A stretch of 11,616 nucleotides of DNA, from contig JBJEJH010000019.1 of the NCBI GenBank assembly GCA_051877855.1, forward strand, positions 1-11,616. The letters run 5' to 3'. Below are positions 6,429 through 11,616 of the stretch, piece by piece. Numbering within the stretch: position 1 is the stretch's first letter; each line of letters starts with the position of its first letter. The notes under the pieces are model-generated. The model had not been told where the DNA came from. It saw only the letters and a program-made list of their open reading frames with translations, and did not search any database. This DNA comes from MGBC120314 sp051877855 (GTDB lineage Bacteria; Bacillota; Clostridia; Lachnospirales; Lachnospiraceae). A program made the translations under genes and the position numbers.

Positions 6429-6442
6429 TTTGTTAAACCCTG

Positions 6443-6781
6443 TTAAACAGCGGTGTCACCACGCTCACCGGTACGGATTCGAACTGCATCCTCCACACTG
6501 TAAACGAAGATCTTACCATCACCGTAGTTACCGGTATTGATTTCCTGAACAACCTTATCAATGATGCCTTCTACCAGTTCCTCACTTACAACGGTTTCAA
6601 CCTTAACCTTAGGTAACAGATTGACATTGTACTCAACGCCACGATAGATTTGCTTGTAACCTTTCTGAGTACCATAACCCATAATGTTTGTAATCATGAG
6701 TCCATTTGCCTTGCAATCTTCAAGAATTTTCTTCAAATCTTCAAGTCGCTCTGGCTTAATGATGATTTCCAATTTCTTCAT
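6443..6781 (-). CDS. glnK: PII nitrogen-regulatory signal protein (GlnK type)
   Basis: A 112-residue PII protein, the normal length. PII trimers bind ATP/ADP and 2-oxoglutarate and, as GlnK, plug the Amt channel when nitrogen is plentiful. The sequence has MKKLEIIIKPERLEDLKK at the N-terminus, GYGTQKG (35-41) with Gln39, and the T-loop IYRGVEYNVNLLPKVKVE with Tyr51, the usual uridylylation site. GNYGDGKIFV (84-93) and VRIRTGERGDTAV (100-112) form the nucleotide-binding and C-terminal signatures. Two ATGs lie two codons apart after AAGGAGGG (6790-6797). I choose the second (6779-6781) because it matches the family start and puts the T-loop Tyr exactly at 51. The gene precedes amt, the classic GlnK-Amt pairing. 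Confidence 0.95.
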   Translation of the reverse strand: MKKLEIIIKPERLEDLKKILEDCKANGLMITNIMGYGTQKGYKQIYRGVEYNVNLLPKVKVETVVSEELVEGIIDKVVQEINTGNYGDGKIFVYSVEDAVRIRTGERGDTAV

Positions 6782-6802
6782 AATCATAACCCTCCTTAAA
6801 GT

Positions 6803-6836
6803 AAAAAGGCGCCCTGACTGTAAAATCAGAACGCCC
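6803..6836 (-). promoter_or_regulatory. Terminator-like hairpin in the glnK leader (candidate attenuator)
   Basis: In minus-strand RNA, GGCGUUCUGA (6835-6826) pairs with UCAGGGCGCC (6817-6808) over 10 bp including two G-U wobbles, with an 8-base loop and then UUUUU (6807-6803). On the plus strand the two wobbles become C-A mismatches, so the structure is fit for the minus-strand transcript only. It lies about 10 bases after the predicted start site and just before the AAGGAGGG ribosome binding site, where it would stop transcription unless relieved. Confidence 0.65.
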
Positions 6837-6852
6837 TTGTTCGTATAACTGT

Positions 6853-6881
6853 ATTATAGTTATTTTTTTTCAGATGTCAAT
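6853..6881 (-). promoter_or_regulatory. Consensus promoter of glnK
   Basis: On the minus strand a perfect TTGACA (6876-6881) and a perfect TATAAT (6853-6858) are separated by 17 bases, the ideal housekeeping sigma promoter. Transcription should start near 6846, about 65 bases before the glnK ATG. Such a strong unregulated core promoter makes the hairpin immediately downstream the likely point of control. Confidence 0.85.
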
Positions 6882-6944
6882 GGATTATTTTATAAATTAA
6901 AAAAATAAAGTTTTTTATATATTATATGAAGTCAAAAGCGGTAT

Positions 6945-7466
6945 CTACTTAATTTTAAAAAGCTTTGCAATTCCGTTCAGGGCGAAACAATAATATACCG
7001 ATGCAATCAGAAAGATAATCCGCCCCACGAGAATGAAAATGTCCGCAAGAGCATTAAAACCCATAAAATACAGGAAACCAATAATTCCACAGAGTGTCCA
7101 GATACTGCGGAAGTTTCTGGTTAGTGCCGATTCATCACAACTTCTTGCATAGTCCATCATACTTTCGGTAAAATAATAAGTAAAGTAGATAAAGAAGAAC
7201 GTGTTGATACCCAGAGCGATATAGGCAACTGCCATAGGATTATCCATATTCGGTATCAAGGTCAGCGCATAGGCTACGATTGAAAAGGGGATGGCAAGTA
7301 CCGAATAGAACTTGACCTTCTTAAAAATTGGCTGTTCCAGATTTAAACGAAATGCACCGATGCATATTGTAATACTTCCTAATATATTAAGAAGAAAAGA
7401 GTTCAATGCGATTCCGGCAGAATTCAGCAAAATTCCAATCACACACATATAGAAAAATGTACTCAT
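6945..7466 (-). CDS. Polytopic membrane protein of unknown function
   Basis: A 173-residue very hydrophobic protein with about five or six membrane helices, near residues 4-38 (probably two), 52-71, 79-98, 122-141 and 143-163. A hydrophilic loop at 101-121 (ESMMDYARSCDESALTRNFRS) is the only long polar part, and the C-terminus is short and basic (KLFKIK). No catalytic motif, signal peptide or transporter signature is visible and I do not recognise the family. AGGAGGA (7471-7477) four bases before the ATG gives a confident start. It lies upstream of glnK in the same direction, but glnK's own consensus promoter and an AT-rich gap separate them. No clear GC-rich terminator follows it. Confidence 0.75.
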   Translation of the reverse strand: MSTFFYMCVIGILLNSAGIALNSFLLNILGSITICIGAFRLNLEQPIFKKVKFYSVLAIPFSIVAYALTLIPNMDNPMAVAYIALGINTFFFIYFTYYFTESMMDYARSCDESALTRNFRSIWTLCGIIGFLYFMGFNALADIFILVGRIIFLIASVYYCFALNGIAKLFKIK

Positions 7467-7512
7467 AAGTTCCTCCTGAGATTAATTGTTTTCAATTTAT
7501 AAATACTTTCCT

Positions 7513-7541
7513 ATTATAACATTGGAACAGGGAAGGGGCAA
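7513..7541 (-). promoter_or_regulatory. Probable promoter of the polytopic membrane protein gene
   Basis: On the minus strand TTGCCC (7536-7541) and TATAAT (7513-7518) are 17 bases apart. The leader would be about 40 bases. The spacer 7542-7612 up to the divergent tRNA promoter is purine- and A-rich on the plus strand, and I see nothing else in it. Confidence 0.55.
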
Positions 7542-7612
7542 TATAGGGAGGGCGAAATAATTATTAAGAAAGAATTAAGAAAAATAAAATTTGAGAAAAT
7601 TAAAATTAGGGG

Positions 7613-7641
7613 TTGCATTCTCAAAAAGTTTTTGTTATAAT
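7613..7641 (+). promoter_or_regulatory. Promoter of the tRNA-Gln gene
   Basis: TTGCAT (7613-7618) and TATAAT (7636-7641) have 17-base spacing, and TGT directly before the -10 box makes it an extended -10 element. Transcription should begin near 7648, about 16 bases before the mature tRNA 5' end. Confidence 0.75.
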
Positions 7642-7663
7642 CGTCATTGTTCGCAAGACACAA

Positions 7664-7737
7664 TGGGCTTTCGCCAAATTGGTAAGGCACTGGATTCTGA
7701 TTCCAGCATTGTGGGGGTTCGAGTCCCTCAAGCCCAG
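7664..7737 (+). tRNA. tRNA-Gln (anticodon CUG)
   Basis: A complete cloverleaf can be folded. The acceptor stem is TGGGCTT (7664-7670) with AAGCCCA (7730-7736) and discriminator G7737. The D stem is GCC/GGC, and the anticodon stem is CTGGA/TCCAG around the loop TTCTGAT with anticodon CTG at 7697-7699. The T stem is GGGGG/CCCTC with loop TTCGAGT. The weak U1-A72 pair and G73 are typical glutamine identity elements. No CCA is encoded, so the 3' end must be added enzymatically. It is a single tRNA with its own promoter and terminator. Confidence 0.95.
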
Positions 7738-7741
7738 CTAG

Positions 7742-7777
7742 AAGCTGTCGTACATTTCATGTATGACAGCTTTTTTT
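7742..7777 (+). terminator. Intrinsic terminator after tRNA-Gln
   Basis: AAGCTGTCGTACAT (7742-7755) and ATGTATGACAGCTT (7759-7772) form a 14-bp stem with one G-T pair and a three-base loop, followed by T to 7777. It begins only four bases after the tRNA 3' end. Confidence 0.93.
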
Positions 7778-7822
7778 AACATTATTGAGCAATGCTGATG
7801 AATGCGGGATGGGCGATGTAAA

Positions 7823-8527
7823 ATGTATGAGGTAAATTGGAAAGTGCGCTTTAGTGAGTGCGATTCGAACCAGCGCTTAAGATATGGCGAAATTGTCAAT
7901 TATTTTCAAGATTGCAGTAATTTGCAATCCTTGGAAATTGGACGGGGATTGCAATGGCTGAATGAGAGAAAAAGAGCTTGGATGCTGGATTTTTGGCATA
8001 TTGAAGTGGTTAAACGGCCGGAATGTTTTGAGGATATTCAGGTTCTGACCTGGCCCAACGGATTTAAGGGGTTCCTTGGCACTCGTAATTTCGTAATGAA
8101 ATCCTCCGCGGGAGAACTGCTTGCGTACGCTAATTCCAATTGGGTATATCTGGATACAGAGACGGGAAAACCTACCAGGGTGACGGAGGAAGAACAGAAA
8201 GATTATTCGGTTGAACCGGCCCTTGAGATGGAAAATGTAGGACGTAAAGTTGAAGTTCCACAGATGATGGAGTTTGTTAAGGTTATTACGGTGGAGTCGA
8301 GATATATTGATGTGTATCAGCATATGAATAATGAACGCTATGTGGAAATTGCTGTGGATGCATTGCCTGAAGGTACGAAAATTCATCGGATTTGTTGCCA
8401 GTATCGAATGCAGGCAAAATGTGGAGAACAGGTACATGTTTATCGCAAAATTATCGGGGATAAAGTGTATGTGGCATTAAAGAGCGCAGATGATAAGGTT
8501 TATGCTGCGTTAAGTTTTGAAAGCTAA
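7823..8527 (+). CDS. Acyl-ACP thioesterase (hot-dog fold)
   Basis: A 234-residue cytosolic thioesterase of the FatA/FatB-like acyl-ACP family, which releases fatty acids from acyl carrier protein. Two hot-dog repeats are visible. The N-terminal one (VRFSECDSNQRLRYGEIVNYFQD, 8-30) has the substrate-helix pattern, followed by AWMLDFWHIEV and SNWVYLDTETGKPTRV. The second starts at about 155 with SRYIDVYQHMNNERYVEIA (159-177), whose D-x-x-x-H-x-N-N matches the catalytic segment of this family. The frame begins seven codons earlier at 7802, but no ribosome binding site precedes that ATG. MYEVNWKVRFSE is a more natural start and follows a G-rich stretch (7806-7813), so I start at 7823 with moderate confidence. 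No clear promoter is visible after the tRNA terminator. Confidence 0.88.
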   Translation: MYEVNWKVRFSECDSNQRLRYGEIVNYFQDCSNLQSLEIGRGLQWLNERKRAWMLDFWHIEVVKRPECFEDIQVLTWPNGFKGFLGTRNFVMKSSAGELLAYANSNWVYLDTETGKPTRVTEEEQKDYSVEPALEMENVGRKVEVPQMMEFVKVITVESRYIDVYQHMNNERYVEIAVDALPEGTKIHRICCQYRMQAKCGEQVHVYRKIIGDKVYVALKSADDKVYAALSFES

Positions 8528-8562
8528 GAGCTTTCGCGGATGGAAGGAGACGGAGAGACAAA

Positions 8563-9384
8563 ATGATTGAAATTGGAAAAAAACAGAGTTTGAATGTTGT
8601 GAAAGTAACAGATTTTGGTGTGTATCTTGGTACGGAGGAAGAGAGAATCCTCCTTCCGAAGAAACAGGTCCCGGAAGATATGGAAATCGGGGATGCCATC
8701 GAGGTCTTTGTATATCGTGATTCGGAGGACCGTTTGATTGCTACGACCAACGAACCGCTGATCACCCTGGGAATGGTGGCTAAACTGCGCGTAAAGCAGG
8801 TGACAAAAATTGGCGCATTCCTTGATTGGGGACTGGAGAAGGATCTGCTTCTTCCTTTTAAGGAACAGATTCATCCGGTGCAGGAAGGTGAGGACTGCAT
8901 GGTAATGCTGTATGTGGACAAAAGTCAGAGACTTTGTGCAACCATGAAGGTATATAATCATCTTACGGAAGCAACGGGATATCAGAGAGATGACAAGGTC
9001 ACCGGAATTGTGTATGAGATGAAACCGGAGATGGGAGCTTTTGTTGCGGTGGATTTTCGTTACCATGGAATGATCCCGAAGAACGAACTTTATGGAAATG
9101 TTCAAGTGGGCGATGTGATTTATGGAAGGGTCAATCGCGTCCGTACAGATGGAAAATTGGACATTTGTATTCGCGAAAAAGCTTACTTGCAAATGGATGA
9201 AGATGCCGGAATATTGTTGGATAAGATGACAAAGACCGGTAAGCTGCCTTTTACTGATAAGGCAGATCCTGAAGTAATTAAGAAATATACCGGAATGAGT
9301 AAGAATGCATTTAAAAGAGCTGTTGGCAGACTTCTTAAAGAAGGAAAAATCAGCATTGAGAAGGATTGTATTGAATTAAAATAA
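8563..9384 (+). CDS. cvfB: CvfB/YitL-family S1-domain RNA-binding protein
   Basis: A 273-residue cytosolic RNA-binding protein. It matches the CvfB layout: three S1-like barrels followed by a winged helix. The first is at about 1-60 (LNVVKVTDFGVYL...EERILLPKKQVP), the second at about 68-130 (AKLRVKQVTKIGAFLDWGLEKDLLLPF) and the third at about 143-208 (VTGIVYEMKPEMGAFVAVDFRYHGMIP...DGKLDICIRE). The winged helix spans about 225-273 (LPFTDKADPEVIKKYTGMSKNAFKRAVGRLLKEGKI). In staphylococci CvfB affects virulence gene expression and in pneumococci it binds RNA; its role in clostridia is not established. AAGGAGA and GGAGAG precede the ATG. It begins 35 bases after the thioesterase stop without a terminator, so the two are probably one operon. 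Confidence 0.92.
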   Translation: MIEIGKKQSLNVVKVTDFGVYLGTEEERILLPKKQVPEDMEIGDAIEVFVYRDSEDRLIATTNEPLITLGMVAKLRVKQVTKIGAFLDWGLEKDLLLPFKEQIHPVQEGEDCMVMLYVDKSQRLCATMKVYNHLTEATGYQRDDKVTGIVYEMKPEMGAFVAVDFRYHGMIPKNELYGNVQVGDVIYGRVNRVRTDGKLDICIREKAYLQMDEDAGILLDKMTKTGKLPFTDKADPEVIKKYTGMSKNAFKRAVGRLLKEGKISIEKDCIELK

Positions 9385-9447
9385 ATGGGAAGAATTACGG
9401 ATATCCATTCTTTTGAGAATTAAGTATATGGCAGGGGAGGCATTTGT

Positions 9448-10413
9448 ATGCAGCAATTGAGTGTTCGACAGACCAATATGTTTTTTACATTTTTTATGCT
9501 GGCATATATCGTGCTGTCCATGACTGTGGGGATGCTTTTACCGGAGAATTTTCCTATGTGGGCGAATATGCTTGTAAGTGAAGTTGTTATTCTGGCTCCG
9601 GTGTTGTTTCTTCTTATCATAAAGAAAATGAATCCGTTGAAATTCCTGGGGCTTTCCCGTATTAGTATCGTTGATCTTGTGAGAGCTTATGTGGCAGCGT
9701 ATTGTCTGCTTCCGTGCATTTATCTTATTAATTATGTGACGATGCTTTTTGCACGAAATCATGTAAATGGGCTGGTTTCGGATTTGTATGATTATCCGGT
9801 GGTGATTCAGATTGTCTTAATTGCCCTGTTGCCGGCCTGTGTGGAGGAGTTTATTTTTCGGGGAATTTTTTACGGAAGTTATCGAAGAAAGAACATGATC
9901 ATCGGGGCGCTGGCCAGCGGAGTGTTCTTTGGCGTGGCCCATATGAATGTGAATCAGTTTGCGTATGCAATGGTGATCGGCGTGGCATTTTGTGCATTGT
10001 ATGAGGCAAGCGGCAACATTTTCGTACCGGTGACGGCTCATTTTGCAATCAATGCCAATACAATTCTTATGATGGCCGTATCAAACATCACGCCCCAGAA
10101 ACTGGGAGAAGCTGAAAACGGTCTGGGGGTAATGGAGTCGGTACCGATGATTTCGGTGTTCGTTCTGGTAATCTTCCTGTTGGGTGTGGGAATTATTGGC
10201 CTGCTGCTCTACATAAAGGTCGTGAAGAACATTGCACAAAGCCACGGACGCAGTGGTTTTGTTCAGGAGTCCTTAAAGAAGTTAAGAATGGAAATTGTTG
10301 AAAAGGGAAAAGGCGAAGAAAAGGTTGAAAAAGGGGAAAGAGTGTTGGATCTCTTTAGTGGGATGACGGTATTGTTTGCCCTGGTGTATATGATTTTGGC
10401 AGAAGTTGTATAA
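9448..10413 (+). CDS. CPBP-family intramembrane metalloprotease (Abi/Rce1-like)
   Basis: A 321-residue polytopic membrane protein with the three motifs of the CPBP (CAAX protease and bacteriocin-processing) family. EEFIFRG (133-139) has the paired Glu and the Arg, FFGVAHMNVNQF (160-171) carries His165, and AHFAINANT (197-205) carries His198 and Asn202. Hydrophobic helices precede them at about 11-31, 42-59, 78-101 and 117-131. Beyond the protease core another helix (232-259) leads into a lysine/glutamate-rich stretch (270-298) and a final helix at 303-320, an unusual extension. GGGGAGG (9434-9440) supports the start. It follows cvfB by 63 bases, where a weak A/T hairpin (9390-9395 with 9407-9412) occurs, so co-transcription is possible. 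Relatives act in peptide maturation or bacteriocin immunity; the substrate here is unknown. Confidence 0.9.
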   Translation: MQQLSVRQTNMFFTFFMLAYIVLSMTVGMLLPENFPMWANMLVSEVVILAPVLFLLIIKKMNPLKFLGLSRISIVDLVRAYVAAYCLLPCIYLINYVTMLFARNHVNGLVSDLYDYPVVIQIVLIALLPACVEEFIFRGIFYGSYRRKNMIIGALASGVFFGVAHMNVNQFAYAMVIGVAFCALYEASGNIFVPVTAHFAINANTILMMAVSNITPQKLGEAENGLGVMESVPMISVFVLVIFLLGVGIIGLLLYIKVVKNIAQSHGRSGFVQESLKKLRMEIVEKGKGEEKVEKGERVLDLFSGMTVLFALVYMILAEVV

Positions 10414-10428
10414 AACATAATAAAACAC

Positions 10429-10492
10429 AAAAAAAGAAGCTTTAACGAATGAGGTGGCGGTACCGCCTTCCAAAAACGTTAAGGCTTCTTTA
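10429..10492. terminator. Bidirectional terminator with branched stem between the CPBP gene and yjfB
   Basis: AAAGAAGC and TTTAACG (10433-10447) pair with CGTTAA and GCTTCTTT (10477-10491), enclosing a second palindrome GGCGGTACCGCC (10456-10467). On the minus strand the stem is followed by TTCTTTTTTTGTGTTTT, a strong terminator for the yjfB-like gene. On the plus strand the tail CTTTATTA is weaker and would end the CPBP transcript. Confidence 0.8.
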
Positions 10493-10525
10493 TTATCATG
10501 ATTATTATGTGTCATTATAACGATG

Positions 10526-10708
10526 TTAAATGGAATAATCGATATTTTGTCCAATATGTGGATTAACAGATGCTTCCATCATCTTAGTAAGATTATCACC
10601 ACTCTGCTCGATGGACTCCAAGGACTTTTTGACCATTGCAATGCCGATTGTATTGCCGGTATCAATGGCAGATGCTCCGATTGACAATGCGGATAAAGAA
10701 ATATCCAT
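10526..10708 (-). CDS. yjfB: YjfB-family small protein (putative motility protein)
   Basis: A 60-residue protein beginning MDISLSALSIGASAI and continuing with a helical MVKKSLESIEQSGDNLTKMMEASVNPHIGQNID. The MDI-x(3-5)-S start, the central V-KK-x-E/D-S-x-E-Q-x-G and the short variable tail match the small YjfB family, annotated as putative motility proteins in Bacillus and clostridia. The molecular role is not known. No signal peptide or membrane helix is present. The frame opens three codons earlier with GTG, but the ATG at 10706-10708 follows GGAAGTGAGG and fits the family start. It is a single-gene unit divergent from a secreted-protein gene, and I see no flagellar gene near it. Confidence 0.75.
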   Translation of the reverse strand: MDISLSALSIGASAIDTGNTIGIAMVKKSLESIEQSGDNLTKMMEASVNPHIGQNIDYSI

Positions 10709-10735
10709 AATCCTCACTTCCTTTCTTTACCAACT

Positions 10736-10764
10736 ATTATAGTATAAGGTGATGGAAATTGCAA
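10736..10764 (-). promoter_or_regulatory. Promoter of the yjfB-like gene
   Basis: On the minus strand TTGCAA (10759-10764) and TATAAT (10736-10741) are 17 bases apart. This is a housekeeping-type promoter, not the TAAA/GCCGATAA pattern expected of a motility sigma factor. Its -35 box directly abuts the -35 box of the divergent promoter. Confidence 0.65.
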
Positions 10765-10793
10765 TGGACGAAAATTCAAGGATTTGATATAAT
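10765..10793 (+). promoter_or_regulatory. Promoter of the secreted-protein gene
   Basis: TGGACG (10765-10770) and TATAAT (10788-10793) are 17 bases apart, with TGA just before the -10 box making an extended -10 element. The leader to the ATG at 10863 would be about 63 bases and ends in AAGGAG. Confidence 0.6.
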
Positions 10794-10862
10794 GAGCAGG
10801 ATACAGGAAACAGATGTTGAAGCAGGAGAAAAATGAGATAAAAATTTAAGAAGGAGTACGCT

Positions 10863-11318
10863 ATGAAAAAGTTCAATTGGAATATATCGAAAACAGGAAT
10901 GAAGAAGACAGCATGCGCTGCTGTAGCTGCAGTCCTCTGCCTGACAGTGGTTTTTAGTATGGGTGTTAAGGTGGGAGCAGCCGGAAACGAACCGGGGAGT
11001 ATAGGAGATCCATTGGTGACAAAAAGCTATCTGGACAGCAGACTGGGTAATGCCTCCGGGGTTATGACCAAAGTAACTATAGCAAAAGGCGGTGTACTTA
11101 CCGCTTCGGAAGGGGCAATGATTATTCTGTTTTCCGGAAATGGAACGGTGTCCGGCAGCGGAACCGGTCTGGTGGATGTGACAGCCGGAGAAATCGCATC
11201 CTCGGGAATCAGCCTTGCCAAATATCACAATTATCTCTTTCCGGATGCGGCAACAACGGTTACTGCAAGTTCCAATATGGTGGTGTTTGTTACAGGTAGT
11301 TATAATGTTACACAGTAA
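10863..11318 (+). CDS. Secreted Gly/Ser/Thr-rich protein of unknown function
   Basis: A 151-residue exported protein. The N-terminus is basic (MKK, then TGMKK), followed by a hydrophobic core (TACAAVAAVLCLTVVFSMGVK, 16-36) and a probable signal peptidase I site near GVKVGAAG (34-41). The mature part opens with NEPGSIGDPLVTKSYLDSRL (42-61), a linker-like motif I recall from clostridial surface proteins. It then forms an apparently all-beta domain: GGVLTASEGAMIILFSGNG, GLVDVTAGE, then HNYLFPDAATTVTASSNMVVFVTGSYNV. That order resembles a small secreted domain common in Clostridia (pattern IILRSG, DVTGG, NHLL, RGSY) with no known function; the resemblance is from memory. It has no sortase signal or transmembrane anchor, so it is probably released or wall-associated. 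AAGGAG six bases before the ATG fixes the start. Confidence 0.75.
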   Translation: MKKFNWNISKTGMKKTACAAVAAVLCLTVVFSMGVKVGAAGNEPGSIGDPLVTKSYLDSRLGNASGVMTKVTIAKGGVLTASEGAMIILFSGNGTVSGSGTGLVDVTAGEIASSGISLAKYHNYLFPDAATTVTASSNMVVFVTGSYNVTQ

Positions 11319-11417
11319 AAAAAGTCTTTTTTGTAGAAATTTAATAAAAAATTAATCTTCACTAGTAAATCTATACAAAATGGTTTTTGTTTTTTGTGGA
11401 AAAGCAATATGGTTTTT

Positions 11418-11446
11418 TTGAATGATTTATTGTATTATAATAATAC
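11418..11446 (+). promoter_or_regulatory. Possible promoter of the sugar ABC ATPase gene
   Basis: TTGAAT (11418-11423) and TAATAC (11441-11446) have 17-base spacing. A better -10 hexamer, TATAAT (11436-11441), overlaps it but lacks a -35 box at the right distance. The 182-base spacer 11319-11500 is very AT-rich. AAAAAA-GTC-TTTTTT just after the upstream stop codon is the only terminator-like feature in it, and it is weak. Confidence 0.35.
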
Positions 11447-11500
11447 ATTATAAGAGGTATGGAGCTACGTACCAATAAAATTTTTAGGAGGTTTATTAGA

Positions 11501-11616
11501 ATGGCTAGTTTATCACTCAGAAACGTAAGTAAGGTATATCCTAACGGTTTCGTAGCAGTTAAGGATTTCAATCTTGAAATTGCAGATAAGGAATTTATTA
11601 TTTTCGTAGGACCATC
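11501..11616 (+). CDS. ugpC: Sugar ABC transporter ATP-binding protein, UgpC/MsmX type (partial, runs off the right edge)
   Basis: The first 38 codons are present: MASLSLRNVSKVYPNGFVAV and then KDFNLEIADKEFIIFVGP, which ends at the start of the Walker A motif (GPSGCGKST in relatives). This opening is characteristic of the shared ATPases UgpC/MsmK/MsmX that power several carbohydrate ABC importers. In such systems one ATPase serves many binding-protein and permease sets, and it is often encoded alone, as may be the case here. FIIFVGP has Phe where most relatives have Leu or Val. AGGAGG (11486-11491) nine bases before the ATG supports the start. The rest of the ATPase and the regulatory domain are outside the window. 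Confidence 0.85.
   Translation, partial: MASLSLRNVSKVYPNGFVAVKDFNLEIADKEFIIFVGP

Noticed and set aside
6803..6836. The glnK leader hairpin as an ANTAR antiterminator target.
   Set aside because: ANTAR sites need two adjacent stems with hexaloops carrying A at position 1 and G at position 4. There is one stem here and its loop (UUUACA when the closing wobble is counted) does not fit.
7877..8437. A 186-codon minus-strand open frame.
   Set aside because: It is antisense to the acyl-ACP thioesterase, His- and Phe-rich, and lacks any recognisable domain.
8524..9192. A 222-codon minus-strand open frame.
   Set aside because: It is antisense to cvfB, which has recognisable S1 domains and a good ribosome binding site. 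The antisense product shows no family motif.
10450..10470. GAGGTGGCGGTACCGCC resembles the conserved T-box motif (GGGTGGNACCGCG).
   Set aside because: A T-box needs a leader of about 200 bases with a specifier loop and a downstream gene on the same strand. Here the upstream sequence is coding and the next gene is on the opposite strand. The motif is explained as the inner palindrome of a bidirectional terminator.

Overview
The window looks like chromosome from a low-GC Gram-positive anaerobe of the class Clostridia, most probably a member of the Lachnospiraceae. The evidence is AT-rich spacers, strong AGGAGG-type ribosome binding sites, TTGaca-17-TATAAT promoters and compact intrinsic terminators. 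The gene content also fits: class II aldolase, Amt/GlnK, a CvfB-type S1 protein, YesL, YjfB, and a GNAT protein with the extra N-terminal domain I associate with this family. I see no insertion sequence, phage gene or CRISPR array. Most of the window is ordinary core chromosome, and the unusual features are in the spacers.

Layout. 1-947 (minus): fructose-bisphosphate aldolase, followed 17 bases later by the first 21 codons of an Asp-rich unknown protein. 948-1206: divergent control region with a 25-bp perfect inverted repeat. 1207-1515 (plus): small two-helix membrane protein, then an intrinsic terminator and a structured, apparently gene-free spacer. 1805-2326 (minus): cyclophilin. 2403-3275 (plus): two-domain GNAT protein, whose end overlaps the end of a membrane-anchored, binding-protein-like gene (3250-3957, minus). 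4192-4953 (plus): YesL/DUF624 membrane protein, ending at a bidirectional terminator. 5048-6781 (minus): glnK then amt, the ammonium module. 6945-7466 (minus): unassigned polytopic membrane protein. 7664-7737 (plus): tRNA-Gln(CUG) with its own promoter and terminator. 7823-9384 (plus): acyl-ACP thioesterase and CvfB-type RNA-binding protein. 9448-10413 (plus): CPBP membrane protease. 10526-10708 (minus): YjfB-like small protein. 10863-11318 (plus): secreted protein, divergent from yjfB. 11501-end (plus): start of a UgpC/MsmX-type sugar ABC ATPase.

The clearest functional unit is glnK-amt. A PII protein with the uridylylatable Tyr at position 51 precedes the ammonium channel it would gate. A textbook promoter (TTGACA-17-TATAAT) drives glnK, but a terminator-like hairpin lies between that promoter and the glnK start, and a second hairpin with a U-rich tail lies in the amt leader. 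This suggests RNA-level control of nitrogen uptake. The fba spacer palindrome and the cruciform-like element near 1694-1794 are the other non-coding structures that deserve a check.
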